This document shows positions 49,158 to 60,191 of a stretch of DNA of 64,000 nucleotides, piece by piece. How positions within the stretch are numbered: the first letter of the stretch is position 1; the number at the start of each line of letters is the position of its first letter. The stretch comes from Cannabis sativa (lineage: Eukaryota; Streptophyta; Magnoliopsida; Rosales; Cannabaceae): contig NC_083604.1 of NCBI RefSeq assembly GCF_029168945.1, forward strand, positions 9,540,812-9,604,811. Reading direction: 5' to 3'. A program made the position numbers and the translations under genes. The notes beneath the pieces were generated by a model. It was not told where the DNA came from. It was given only the letters and a program-made list of their open reading frames with translations, and ran no database searches.

Positions 49158-51793
49158 TGTAATACCCTAGAATTATGAAATGGCTTAGCAAAACCCTAAT
49201 TAGATAATTATGTATTATTGAGAAATTATATTATTATATAATTTAATATATAAGAATTTATATGATTTATGCTATGTTAAGATCCCGTTGGTGAGCCAGG
49301 GGCATTTTAGTAATTTTGACCCGAGAAGGGTAAAATAGTAGAATTAATATATTTACGTGCTTATATAACTATATTATTATATAGTATGCCTGTGTTGTCT
49401 TTTCAGGTGTGTTCTGACAGGTTGGCTCGGTATAGTCACAATCGGGTATTTCAGGCGAATTGGGTTCGGGCCCGAAATGCAATTTGAATTGAGATATATA
49501 ACATTTTTATTTATTAGTGATAATTTGAAAATTATGTTGGGTTTATATGTGAATGAAATGACATTTTTACCCTTGTTTCATGCATATGCTTCATTTAGGC
49601 CCTAGGGGCAATTTGGTCATTTTGACCATTTGACTCACTTTTGCAACAAAATGAATTTTTGGTAAAATAGAAAACTCATTTTCTAATTTCCTAGCCCTAA
49701 CCGAACACCCCTCTCTCTCTTTCAAATTCTCACTTTGTTAATCTTCTTCAATTGGATTTTTGGGAATTTGGCTTGGATTTTGGAGTTCATTTTTGGTGTT
49801 AGAAGCTTGGGATTGTGGTAAGCTTCTAAGTTGTTTCTTTCTATGAATTTCTCTTATGTTATTTGAGATTGAGAAATCATGTTTTTTTTGATTGAATATG
49901 CTCTTGAATGCATGTTTGTGGAAGTTTGATGAATTATGTGTTTTATGCATGGTTGTGTTGGTAAAAGAATGGATATTGCTCTTGGTATGCTTTGGATGAG
50001 ATTTTAAAGACTTGATTTTGTGTTCGAATCTGTTTATAAGTTTTGATTTTAGTTGTGTAGAGCAAGCTTGAGTTCATGGAACTCAAACTTGGAGCTTTAA
50101 TGGCACTTTTCGATTCTTAGGGAAATTATTGTGTTTGAGTTGTGGAATATGTTTATTATGTCATATAATGATGCTCTGGAAAGTTTGGTGGTGTTTTGGG
50201 AAGATTTGAGTAGGTTATGGGGGCTTAAAGATTGAGATTTTTCGTGTTGTTGCTGCCCAGACAAACGGAATTCTAGTTGGTTAAGGGCTGTTCCAATCGG
50301 AATTTCGATTGGCTGTATCGGGGAAAATGCTGAATTTTGTTTTGGCCATAACTTTTGACTCGGGACTTCTTTTTGGGAGTTCTTTATATCGTTGGAAAGC
50401 TCGTTTGAAATGCCATGATTATAATTAATGATTGTGGAATTGGAGGTTAACCCTTTTTGTGTAAATCCCAGTGTTGTGACTAGGATTACCGGTACCTGGT
50501 CAGGAGCACTTGGGGATTTGGAATCTCTTCTTTTGCGGGACAACAGGTAAGACAGTAGTTGCACGTAGAGATATGCACGGTGGTGCTGATATTTAATATT
50601 ATATTGGTGATAAATTAGAAACCGAGATTAGGGTTATTACCCTAAAGTGAGCGGTTTAATGGCCTAGGGTTATTACCCTAGTAATTATTAATGTGTAAAT
50701 GCTATGCCATGCTAAATATATTGTAATAAAGAATTATGCGCACAAGGCATTATTAAGTTAGACTCGGTAAATTAGTACCTTGAGTTTGATAGTAATGCGG
50801 TCTAGGATTATTATCCTAGAATTTATGTAAAGCTAAGAAAGCGATGATGTACAATAATATTGCTAATCAAGTGAAAGCATGAATTAGGGTTATTAATCTC
50901 TATAAGTGTTATTTTGAGCATGCAATAATATGTTATATGAGAGACTATTTAGTATGCAAGTTAGGGTTATTATCCTAAGATTTTATATGTTATAGTATAT
51001 ATGGAATGTATGTATATATATCATGAGTTATGTATATAAGACATAACTTGGTTGGACCTGGTATATATTATTAGGATAAACCACTGAAAGAACGTAATGT
51101 ATGGATTACGTAAATATATATGAATAGGGTTATGCGAGCAAGGCATAACCAGGTTAGACTCGGTAATTATAACTGAGATAAACCTTACTAAGTCCTTATT
51201 GTAAATAGACGTGTGAGCGTAACACGTAGGTCTATGCCATATAGACATATATAGACGTGTGAGAAAAACACGTAGGTCTACGCCACGTAGACATAAATAG
51301 GCGTGTGAGCGTAACATGCAGGTCTGTGATATACATGCATATGAGATTGGCATTATTGTTTATATAGTATGATAAACATGTTATTGATGTTTTATACAGT
51401 CTTCCTGGGCTTGGCTCACGGGTGCTCTACTGTTGAGGAAAGGGTAAGATTATTGATGATCAGCCATGAGTGCAGGAGCTGGATGAAGAATGTACATGTC
51501 TGGGCCATATCAGACCAAGTGGGTTGGGGTATGCCAGTGTTGTGTTTTTGAAACTCTGTTTTGCCGCTTAGGCCGACCGAAAGGAAAGGACTTGTAATAA
51601 TATTTTGTAAATATTTTTGGGATCCCAACATCTGTAACTTTCAGTTTATAAAGTTTAAAATATTACAAGTTTATTTTCATTCCTATTGTTATTAAAGTTT
51701 AAATTTCGCGCCATTTTTATTAGTAATCCCGTTTAGGGGATTATGGCTTAATAAGTGACTTGGGTAGCGTGCCTAATTATTTAGGGCATTACA
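49158..51793 (+). repeat. 5' LTR of Tekay-type gypsy element (2.64 kb)
   Basis: Starts tgtaataccctagaattatg and ends ttagggcattaca. It aligns with the 3' LTR at 60192-63050 over its full length with scattered substitutions. The 3' LTR is 223 bp longer, largely because of a 46-bp-repeat deletion in this copy around 51255-51300. Contains a series of tagggttattaccctag-type palindromes (50620-50960). Confidence 0.95.
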
Positions 51794-51813
51794 ATTTGGT
51801 ATCAGAATGCCAA
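51794..51813 (+). other. Primer-binding site of gypsy element
   Basis: The sequence atttggtatcagaatgcc just after the LTR matches the initiator Met tRNA type site used by Tekay elements. Confidence 0.8.
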
Positions 51814-52131
51814 GGTTTTTAAACTTCCTGTAGACCGGCCGAACATGTACATTCATCGTCAGAGACAAGCTCGACTCATGGTGCAGTAAGTATTGAGAGT
51901 AAATACTTTACTGTTTGTGTGATCATCTGTTTACCGCTTTCTATTTTAGGCAGTATGCAAACATCTAGAATATATATGTATGTGTTATGTGATGCCATGC
52001 TTTAAAATGTTATATGATTAAGTTTTTATGTATATGCGGTAAATGGATGAGTTAGGATTTAGGGCAATAAGTGCATAAGTGTGGTATTGGTGCTTAACTC
52101 GCGTGGGTTATGGATTACACAGGTATTAGTA

Positions 52132-52806
52132 ATGGACCCTCTTTAATCATCCAGACCACATGGCAAGTTAGTAGAGCTTGGTGTAGACCAAACCAATCCA
52201 CCGGCCCCACCTCCGCAGAATTTGGGGAATAATGCAGTGGTTGGCAATGCTAATCCTCCTGCTGATTGGAAACAGATGTTTCAAGAAATGCGAAGTGTCA
52301 TTCTTCGTCAAGAAGAAGAGTTGCGTCGATTAAGGCAACCGGCACTGGCTGCCCCTGTTGATCAAGTGTTACCACCAGCACCTTGGCTAGTGGTGGGTAA
52401 CCAGGGGTTTGTTTTGTCGCATCGAGACTCGGTATTTGAGCGGTTCGTGAAGCTGCAACCTTTGACTTTTCATAGAGGTATTGACATATTAAAGGCCGAG
52501 CAGTGGATGAAGAGAGGACTGAATGCCACAATCAGTCGGGACTTGAAGGTTACCACTTCACATGACACTTTGTACAAGAAAGTGATAGAGCTAGCCTTGA
52601 TTGCTGAGGAGGCTGAGCAATATGTAGTAAAAGAGCAGACCGAAAAGGATGCCGTCACGGCATCGAAACCCGCCTGCTAGTGGTAACATCAGTATGGGGA
52701 CCGACAGTGGCAACCTTGATCACAAACGGAAGGCTGAGGCTTTCGGAGTATCAGGGGGTAATATAAAGCATCGAGGAAATTGAGGTGGCCGTTAAGATCA
52801 CGGATC
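52132..52806 (+). pseudogene. Gypsy gag, internally deleted
   Basis: An ATG at 52132 meets an early stop. The frame from 52222 gives MGNNAVVGNANPPADWKQMF and, after a proline-rich stretch, FVKLQPLTFHRGIDILKAEQ (the gag start that normally precedes a long alpha-helical region). It then jumps to SRDLKVTTSHDTLYKKVIEL ALIAEE, which belongs much later in gag. The central part is therefore missing. After the stop at 52680, weak zinc-knuckle sequence continues to the nested insertion at 52807 and resumes at 57690 (ECPKCKNHHQGE). Confidence 0.75.
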
Positions 52807-53594
52807 TGTTAACTCAAACTTTTCGGTCTCCTTGTTTTGATGATTAACAAATATTTGATTATTATTTGTTACTAATGATTTATTGATTTTGTAGCAAATT
52901 TAAAAGAGAAAATAAATATTTTGGTATTTTTACCAAACTTTTGAAAGCAACACTAAATGGATTCAACAAGCATATCAAGAGCAAAAGATTCATCAAGGGA
53001 TCAACAACTCAAGACCCTATTCAAAAGAGGTCTTCAAAAGCCCAAAGTCAAAAAGTCAACCCGAAAGTCAAAGTCAAAGTCAAAGTCAAGGTCAACTCTC
53101 GGGAAAAGTCAACATGGGATCAAAAACATACAAATCAAGCTAGGAGGCTCATCTACATCAAGACTACTCAAAATCAAATGGTATAAATTTACTTTAGTCT
53201 TGTTAAAGTGATTTGCATAGCACACTAAGTTTTTACAAATTTGAATTTTGGCCCATTCACTAACTTGTGCAACAAGTTTTCTCACACGATAGTTCAAAAT
53301 TTTTTTTGATTGAATTTCTAAATCACATTTTGTTTAACTAAGAGAACAAAGTTGGAATTTCTGAAATCGGATAATCGAGTAAGAAGTTATGCGCGTTTAA
53401 GTCCCGAAAAATGGCACTTTTGCCTCTGGTCAGTCATCCAGAATTCCGGTTGGCAACCGGAATTCCGGTTGTAATCAATCCGAAATTCCAGTTCCCATCC
53501 AGACTTCCGGTTCACGGCTGACCTCACCTCGGGAAACGTGCTAACGACTATAAACGACTAGTTTTCTTTCAAACACTATATAAACTCGATTTTT
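52807..53594 (+). repeat. 5' LTR of non-autonomous element, direct part
   Basis: Starts tgttaactcaaacttttcgg and aligns in direct orientation with 56208-57001. The rest of the LTR is not present in normal order (see the inverted segment next to it). Confidence 0.88.
53039..53112. promoter_or_regulatory. W-box array in 5' LTR
   Basis: Eight GTCAA units (AGTCAA or GGTCAA, reverse complement TTGAC with a C/T following), most of them head to tail every six bases. WRKY factors bind TTGACC/T. Confidence 0.6.
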
Positions 53595-53970
53595 ACAAAG
53601 TTCGGTAGAGCTATGCCACCTACGTCCTTGGTCTTCAAAGCTATGGACCTAGCTTTGAGTTCCAATATCGAGCCAAGTTAACGGGCTTGACTAACCCTTA
53701 CAACCGGGAAATTTTCACCAAGGTATTTCCAAACCTCTTACAATAGTTTCGCACCCCCGAGGACTATTAACCTCTTTCTCGGATTGTTGAAGTGCCAATC
53801 TCACTATTACCGGGTTGTTTACAATACCGGTGCCAACCTCACCTCAATCACAATATGGAAATGTGGTTGATATACAAGCTAAAATCACTCTAGAAATATG
53901 ATGATATAATGGAAACCTAGAGTGAAAAGCAAGCACACTTAAGATGAATAAAATCAAATTTTGGCTCAAA
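53585..53970 (-). repeat. Inverted LTR segment in 5' LTR
   Basis: These 386 bp are the reverse complement of 57108-57493 of the 3' LTR, with equal length and no gap that I can see. It starts in ctcgattttt, which is also present, inverted, at the far end. The missing parts are 57002-57107 and 57494-57689. Confidence 0.85.
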
Positions 53971-54494
53971 TTCCGTAAGTTTGTACACCTCACATTTCAC
54001 TTCATAAAACTGCTGGAAAAAGAATTTTTCAATTTCGTTGCATAAAACTCATTTTCGGTACGGTTCTAGTTTTCTTGGCAATTTTCGAAAAACTTACCGT
54101 AAATCGTCATTTTTCATTATTTTTCAGTTTTTCTTGTTTGAGCAATTTTGTTTTATCATATTAAAGGTATTAGAATTGGTTTTGGGTCATTTGGGTTAAA
54201 ATTGGATTTTTTAGAACGTTTTTAGGGGATTTTTTCTGGTCTGCTGCACCAACCGGAATTCCGGTTGTACCATCCGGAATTCCGGATAGCGCAGGACCAG
54301 AAAATAGGGGCTATTTCGTCTTTTCAATGCGATTTTTCCCCTTTAAAACCCTACCACCGAATTTTTCATTCCCCATTCAGATTTTTTACCCTAATACAGC
54401 AGCCACTCTTTCCTTTTCTCTCAAATTCTCTCTTTCAAAACCTCACTTTCATCTTCCAATAATTCAAAAAAAAAAAAAAAGGGTGTGTTCTTCA

Positions 54495-55712
54495 ATGGCT
54501 TCCTCATCTAATCCCTCCTCAAGAGATCACAAGAGAATGGCTAGTGCAATTCAACAAAGGGAAATAAGGGCAAAAGCAAGGCAAGAGCCCACTCTATTCT
54601 TCAATGATGAGGATCACAACAAATTTGTCAATGATTTCTCTTCCAGGAAGATTCTCAAAGGTAAAATTTGTGATCTCCCTAGCCTTGATTATGTTGATTT
54701 TAGTCATCACTTTGATACCCTAGGATGGACATCTTTTATTCAAATTAATACTCCATTGTATCCTAGACTAGTCCAAGGTTTTTATGCTTGCATTAAACCT
54801 ACCTTAGAACCTTTAGGTGTTAGAGGAACCCTTAGAGGAGTAGCTTTTGAACTCAATGTAGCATCTCTCAATGACATGTTAGGAGCACCAAATAGTGGCA
54901 TATTACTTGAACCCAAACTTTCTCTCAAAAATGATGCCATTTTTAACTTTGATGATTGTTCTAGGAATATTTGTGGTGATGGCCCTTTTATTATGAGACC
55001 AAAAAGACACCAACTCACTTTAGAGGCTAAAATTCTCCACAAATTCATTGTTGCAAATCTTGCTCCTAAAAGTGGACACCAAGATGAGATAAATTCTATT
55101 GATCAATTACTCTTGCATCTCATCATAGCCAAAACTACACCCATCAACCTAAGCTATCTTATTTTAAAATTCATAATTGATGTGGACAAGCCTAATATGA
55201 TTAATGCACTTTCCTTTGGTTTTCTTCTTAGCTATCTTTTTCCTCTCTTAGGAATTCCTACCCTACATGAAAAGAAAAATGATCCTACCTCTAGTGACAT
55301 TCTAGGATCCAAAACTTTCAAGGCTATGGGTTACAAATTCCTTAACAATGAATGGGTGTTCACACCAAAAAGAGGGCAAAGAATGCAAATTGATTTGGAG
55401 AGTGATGATGAAGAAATTAATTTGCCCGCAAGTGAAAGTGAAGAAGAAGAAGAAGAAGAAGAGATGCCTCCTCAAGCTCCTCCCATGCCTAACTTTCCCC
55501 AATTCAACCTTGAGGAAGCTTTTACTCGTCTTCACACTTCGGTTGACAATCAATTTCAAACCTTGAGGAATGATCTCAACTCACAACTCACCAACCTTAA
55601 CAATGACATCAACACCATGAGGAGTGACATGGTTCATTGGTTTGCAAATGTGCAAGAGGAGATGGCACAATGGAGGGCATATATGGATCGCTTTGGCCCC
55701 CCACCAAACTAG
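54495..55712 (+). CDS. Unknown LTR-element protein, PF20167-like
   Basis: The likely start is MASSSNPSSRDHK at 54495 (406 residues); the longer frame from 54327 has a less favourable N-terminus. Residues 80-260 contain FDTLGWTSFIQINTPLYPRL, a VRGTLRGVAFELNVASLNDM block, and IDQLLLHLIIAKTTPINLSY with LFPLLGIPTLHEK. This is typical of the putative plant transposon protein domain (PF20167), found in non-autonomous plant elements. An acidic run (SESEEEEEEEEMP), a proline-rich linker and a C-terminal heptad-like part (LRNDLNSQLTNLNNDINTMR) follow. There is no zinc knuckle or enzyme motif. It is intact and in frame, so the protein may still be made. Its role is not known. Confidence 0.75.
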   Translation: MASSSNPSSRDHKRMASAIQQREIRAKARQEPTLFFNDEDHNKFVNDFSSRKILKGKICDLPSLDYVDFSHHFDTLGWTSFIQINTPLYPRLVQGFYACIKPTLEPLGVRGTLRGVAFELNVASLNDMLGAPNSGILLEPKLSLKNDAIFNFDDCSRNICGDGPFIMRPKRHQLTLEAKILHKFIVANLAPKSGHQDEINSIDQLLLHLIIAKTTPINLSYLILKFIIDVDKPNMINALSFGFLLSYLFPLLGIPTLHEKKNDPTSSDILGSKTFKAMGYKFLNNEWVFTPKRGQRMQIDLESDDEEINLPASESEEEEEEEEMPPQAPPMPNFPQFNLEEAFTRLHTSVDNQFQTLRNDLNSQLTNLNNDINTMRSDMVHWFANVQEEMAQWRAYMDRFGPPPN

Positions 55713-55970
55713 TTCTTGCATAATTTTTTTTGGCATATTTAGTTTCTTTTTATTTTTTTTGGTTGTGTGCAAAGGCTTCATGCCTCTTGACTTTGTGTTA
55801 GTTGGTCCTTTTATTTGTTTTTTTTTTTTTTTTGTGTGTTGAATGTTATTTTGGATGTATGTTTTTTTTAATGCATTGGAATGTTGCTTTGTTTTTATTT
55901 TTATTATTTTTTTTCTCTCTTTTGTTTTATATTTTGTGAATTCCTTGCCACCCTTTTTGATGAATCAAAA

Positions 55971-56207
55971 GGGGGAGAACAACTATTGATTAATTTTTGG
56001 CATCACCTCAAATTTTTTTTTAGTATCTAATCTATTTATCATAAGTAAAAATTGAGGGGGAGTTTACAAATTCATGCAAGGTAAAATTAAAAGGTAAATT
56101 TTTTTTCTTGCACACATTAAGGGGGAGCTAATCCAATTTGCTTTGTTTAAATTTTTCTTTCCCTTTCAAAATAATCAAATATTTGATATCATCAAAAAGG
56201 GGGAGAT
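55971..56207 (+). other. Multiple polypurine tracts before the 3' LTR
   Basis: Four gggggag tracts occur at 55971, 56056, 56121 and 56200, the last directly before the LTR. Such repeated polypurine tracts are a known habit of SIRE/Maximus copia elements, suggesting a possible trans-acting partner lineage. Confidence 0.55.
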
Positions 56208-57689
56208 TGTTAACTCAAACTTTTCGATCTCCTTGTTTTGATGATTAACAAATATTTGATTATTATTTGTTACTAATGATTTATTGATTTTGTAGCAAAT
56301 TTAAAAGAGAAAATAAATATTTTGGTATTTTTACCAAACTTTTGAAAGCAACACTAAATGGATTCAACAAGCATATCAAGAGCAAAAGATTCATCAAGGG
56401 ATCAACAACTCAAGACCCTATTCAAAAGAGGTCTTCAAAAGCCCAAAGTCAAAAAGTCAAACCGAAAGTCAAAGTCAAAGTCAAAGTCAAAGTCAAAGTC
56501 AACTCTCGGGAAAAGTCAACATGGGATCAAAAACATGCAAATCAAGCTAGGAGGCTCATCTACATCAAGACTACTCAAAATCAAATGGTATAAATTTACT
56601 TTAGTCTTGTTAAAGTGATTTGCATAGCACACTAAGTTTTTACAAATTTGAATTTTGGCCCATTCACTAACTTGTGCAACAAGTTTTCTCACACGATAGT
56701 TCAAATTTTTTTTTGATTGAATTTCTAAATCACATTTTGTTTAACTAATAGAACAAAGTTGGAATTTCTGAAATCGGATAATCGAGTAAGAAGTTATGCG
56801 CGTTTAAGTCCCGAAAAATGGCACTTTTGCCTCTGGTCAGTCATCCGGAATTCCGGTTGGCAACCGGAATTCTGGTTGTAATCAATCTGGAATTCCGGTT
56901 CCCATTCGGACTTCCGGTTCACGGCTGACCTCACCTCGGGAAACGTGCTAACGGCTATAAACGGCTAGTTTTCTTTCAAACACTATATAAACTCGATTTT
57001 TCTTTCAAAAAATAAGTTGGTTGAGCATTTATTACAAACATCTAACCTATCTAAGTGAGATTAAGGAGCTTCCAAGTTTTAAATCCAAACAAACACTTTT
57101 CACACACTTTGAGCCAAAATTTGATTTTATTCATCTTAAGTGTGCTTGCTTTTCACTCTAGGTTTCCATTGTATCATCATATTTCTAGAGTGATTTTAGC
57201 TTGTATATCAACCACATTTCCATATTGTGATTGAGGTGAGGTTGGCACCGGTATTGTAAACAACCCGGTAATAGTGAGATTGGCACTTCAACAATCCGAG
57301 AAAGAGGTTAATAGTCCTCGGGGGTGCGAAACTATTGTAAGAGGTTTGGAAATACCTTGGTGAAAATTTCCCGGTTGTAAGGGTTAGTCAAGCCCGTTAA
57401 CTTGGCTCGATATTGGAACTCAAAGCTAGGTCCATAGCTTTGAAGACCAAGGACGTAGGTGGCATAGCTCTACCGAACCTTGTAAAAATCGAGAGTTTGC
57501 ATTTTCTAATCCTTAAACTCTTTACTTTACAAGTTTAATTATTTGTCTTAATATATTGCTGGCCATACTACTTGCTTTTACTTAATTAATTGACTAATTG
57601 CATAATTTTGTGTTAAAAGTTTTAAATTTCCGAAATTAGTTTAAATTTCCAATTCACCCCCCCTCTTGGAAACATATCTTGGGCTAACA
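56208..57689 (+). repeat. 3' LTR of non-autonomous element (1.48 kb)
   Basis: Complete, from tgttaactcaaac to ggctaaca, followed by the ggatc duplication. It contains nine GTCAA units at 56446-56520. Confidence 0.9.
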
Positions 57690-57719
57690 GGATCCTCTTT
57701 CAAGTCATATCTTGAATGT

Positions 57720-60156
57720 CCGAAATGCAAGAATCACCATCAGGGTGAATGATGGGCCAAGGCTATGTAGTATATTTGATATAGATTATATGAATCGGAC
57801 GTTCCAAGATTACCTGAATAGATGTGTGATCGTGTTTATCAATGACATCTTGGTGTAATCTGAATCAAATAAAGAACATGAGTTGCATCTCAGATCGGTT
57901 TTGCAACGATTACGGGACCATAAGTTGTATGGTAAATTCAAAAGTGTGAATTCTGGTTATCTCGTGTCTTCTTCTTGGGGCACATAGTGGATAAAAATGG
58001 GATCATGGTGGATCCGACCAAAATTTAAGCTGTTTGAGATTAGCCATCACCAAAATTGGCTACTGAGGTTAGAAGTTTTCTGGGTTTAGCTGGGTATTAT
58101 CTTCGATTCGTTGAGGGTTTTTCAAAGATTGCGGTACCCTTAACGGAGCTGACTCGAAAGAACCTGAAGTTTGTTTGGACTGATCGGTGTGAGAAAAGTT
58201 TTCTGGAGTTAAAGCAACACTTGATTACCGATCCAGTATTAACTCTTCCTTTAGATAAGGAAAAGTTTGTGATTTATTGTGATGCCTTGAGACAGGGTCT
58301 TGGCTGTGTGCTTATGCAAGCTGGAAAGGTAAGAGTCTATGCTTCTCGACAGTTAAAGGAGTACGAGCAAAGGTACCCTACTCACGATCTAGAATTTGCA
58401 GAAGTCGTTTTTGTGCTAAAAATTTGGCAGCATTACCTATATGGCGAGAAATGTGACATATACACTGATCACAAGAGTTTAAAATACTTTTTTGCCCAGA
58501 GGGACTTGAATATGAGACAGAGACGTTGGCTAGAGTTGGTGAAGGATTATGATTGTGAGATCCTTTATCACCCTGGTAAAGCCAACGTGGTTATTGATGC
58601 CTTGAGTAGAAAGGGTCAGAGTCAGTTGAACAGTGTGAAACAAATCTCCCAGCAGCTAGCAAATGAGATGACTCGAGCTAAGATTGAGTTGGTTGTAGGG
58701 CAATTAGCCAATATTACCCTACAATCCACTCTTTTAGAGCGAATCAAAGAAGTACAAATGCAAGATCTTGAATTGGTGAAAACCCGAGATAGGGTTTCGG
58801 CTGGAAAGGCTAGCGATTTTTCATTGGATGAAATAGAAATGTTACGATTCAGAAATCGTGTTTGTATGCATATGGATGAGAGTATCAAAAGAGAAATCAT
58901 GGATGAGTCTCATACAACTCCTTATTCAGTTCATCCAGAATCAACGAAGATGTATCAGGACCTAAAAGCCATGTTCTGGTGGCCAGGCATGAAGAATGAC
59001 ATTGCTAAGTACGTTGCTAAATGTCTTACCTGTGAGCAAGTAAAGGCTGAACATCAGAGGCCTGCAGGGTTGCTGCAGCCATTGAACATTCCGGAGTGGA
59101 AATGAGAAGATATTGCTATGGACTTCGTGGTAGGTTTGCCTAGAATTACATGACAATTTGACTCTGTGTGGGTCATAGTGGACAGGTTTACAAAGTCAGC
59201 GCACTTCCTACCTGTTCGGACGAATTTCTCCATTGACCAGCATGTTGAGTTATATGTCAGAGAAATTGTTCGTCTTCATGGTGTCCCAAAGTCCATTGTT
59301 TCGGATAGAGATCCGAAGTTTACATCGAGATTCTGGGAGAGTCTACATCGAGCTATGGGTACTCAGTTAAAGTTTAGCACAGCATTTCATCCTCAGACGG
59401 ATGGGCAATCCGAGAGGACTATTCAGATTTTAGAAGACATGCTACGAGCATGTGTACTTGACTTTATAGGATCATGGGTAAAATACCTTCCCTTGATCAA
59501 GTTCTCTTATAAAAACAGCTATCAGGCAACAATCAGGATGGCCCCTTATGAGCTTCTATATGGAAGAAAATGCAGATCACCTATTTACTGGGATGAAGTG
59601 GGTGAAAGAAAGTTCTTGGGCCCCGAGGCTGTTCAGAGAACAAGTGAGGCAGCTGACAAGATTAGAGCGCGAATGCTCGCGGCTAAGAGTAGACAGAAAA
59701 GTTATGCTGATCTAAAGCTTCGGGATATAGATTTCCTGGTCGGGAACATGGTATTTCTTTAAATATCACCGATGAAAGGCATTAAACGCTTTGGTAAGAG
59801 GGGAAAGCTTAGCCCAAGGTTCATTGGACATTTTGAAATCCTTGAGAGGATAGGGCAAGTAGCGTACAGGTTGGCTATGCCCCCAGCGCTGGCAGCTGTA
59901 CATGATGTTTCATGTTTCAATGCTTCGGAAGTATATCTCAAACTCGTCCCACATTCTGAGTTATGAAGCATTGTAACTTCAGCCAGACTTGTCATATGAG
60001 GAAAAACCGGTGCAGATACTTGATAGAAGAGAAAAAGTCTTGAGAAACAAGACGATTGCCCTGGTAAAAGTATTGTGGAGGAACAGTAAAGTAGAAGAGA
60101 CAACTTGGGAACCCGAGACGGATATGCAGCAGAAATATCCAGAGTTGTTCAGGTAA
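57720..60156 (+). pseudogene. Gypsy pol remnant: RT end, RNase H, integrase, chromodomain
   Basis: After a zinc-knuckle scrap, the RT box reads CVIVFINDILV (normally VFIDDILVYS). Open frames are 58056-59105 (349 codons: [20 protein letters not shown], the RNase [38 protein letters not shown], and the integrase zinc finger ending [14 protein letters not shown]), 59166-59762 (SDRDPKFTSRFWESLH and DGQSERTIQILEDMLRAC hold the second Asp and the Glu), and 59772-60156, ending in a chromodomain. Stops at about 59103 and 59151 break the integrase at the conserved Trp and before QFDSVW. Protease and most of RT are absent. Confidence 0.88.
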
Positions 60157-60191
60157 ATTTCGGGCCAAAATTTCTATAAGGAGGGGGTAAT

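Larger units (their letters stand above)
52807..57689 (+). mobile_element. Non-autonomous LTR retrotransposon, 4.9 kb, nested in gypsy
   Basis: The target duplication ggatc occurs at 52802-52806 and 57690-57694. The LTRs begin tgttaac and end ggctaaca. The interior holds one ORF (54327-55712) and a 3' region with four polypurine-like tracts. No pol gene is present, so the element must depend on enzymes supplied in trans. The 5' LTR is rearranged and its right end and primer-binding site are lost. Confidence 0.88.

Noticed and set aside
50097..50564. 155-codon minus frame in the gypsy LTR, with a shorter counterpart at 61413-61619
   Set aside because: Lies in LTR sequence with no domain; the same frame is broken in the other LTR.
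50620..50960. Interstitial telomere repeat
   Set aside because: The gggtta cores are not tandem TTTAGGG units; they are arms of spaced palindromes.
58056..60156. Endogenous pararetrovirus
   Set aside because: Integrase and a chromodomain are present and LTRs flank the unit, so this is a gypsy chromovirus, not a caulimovirus.
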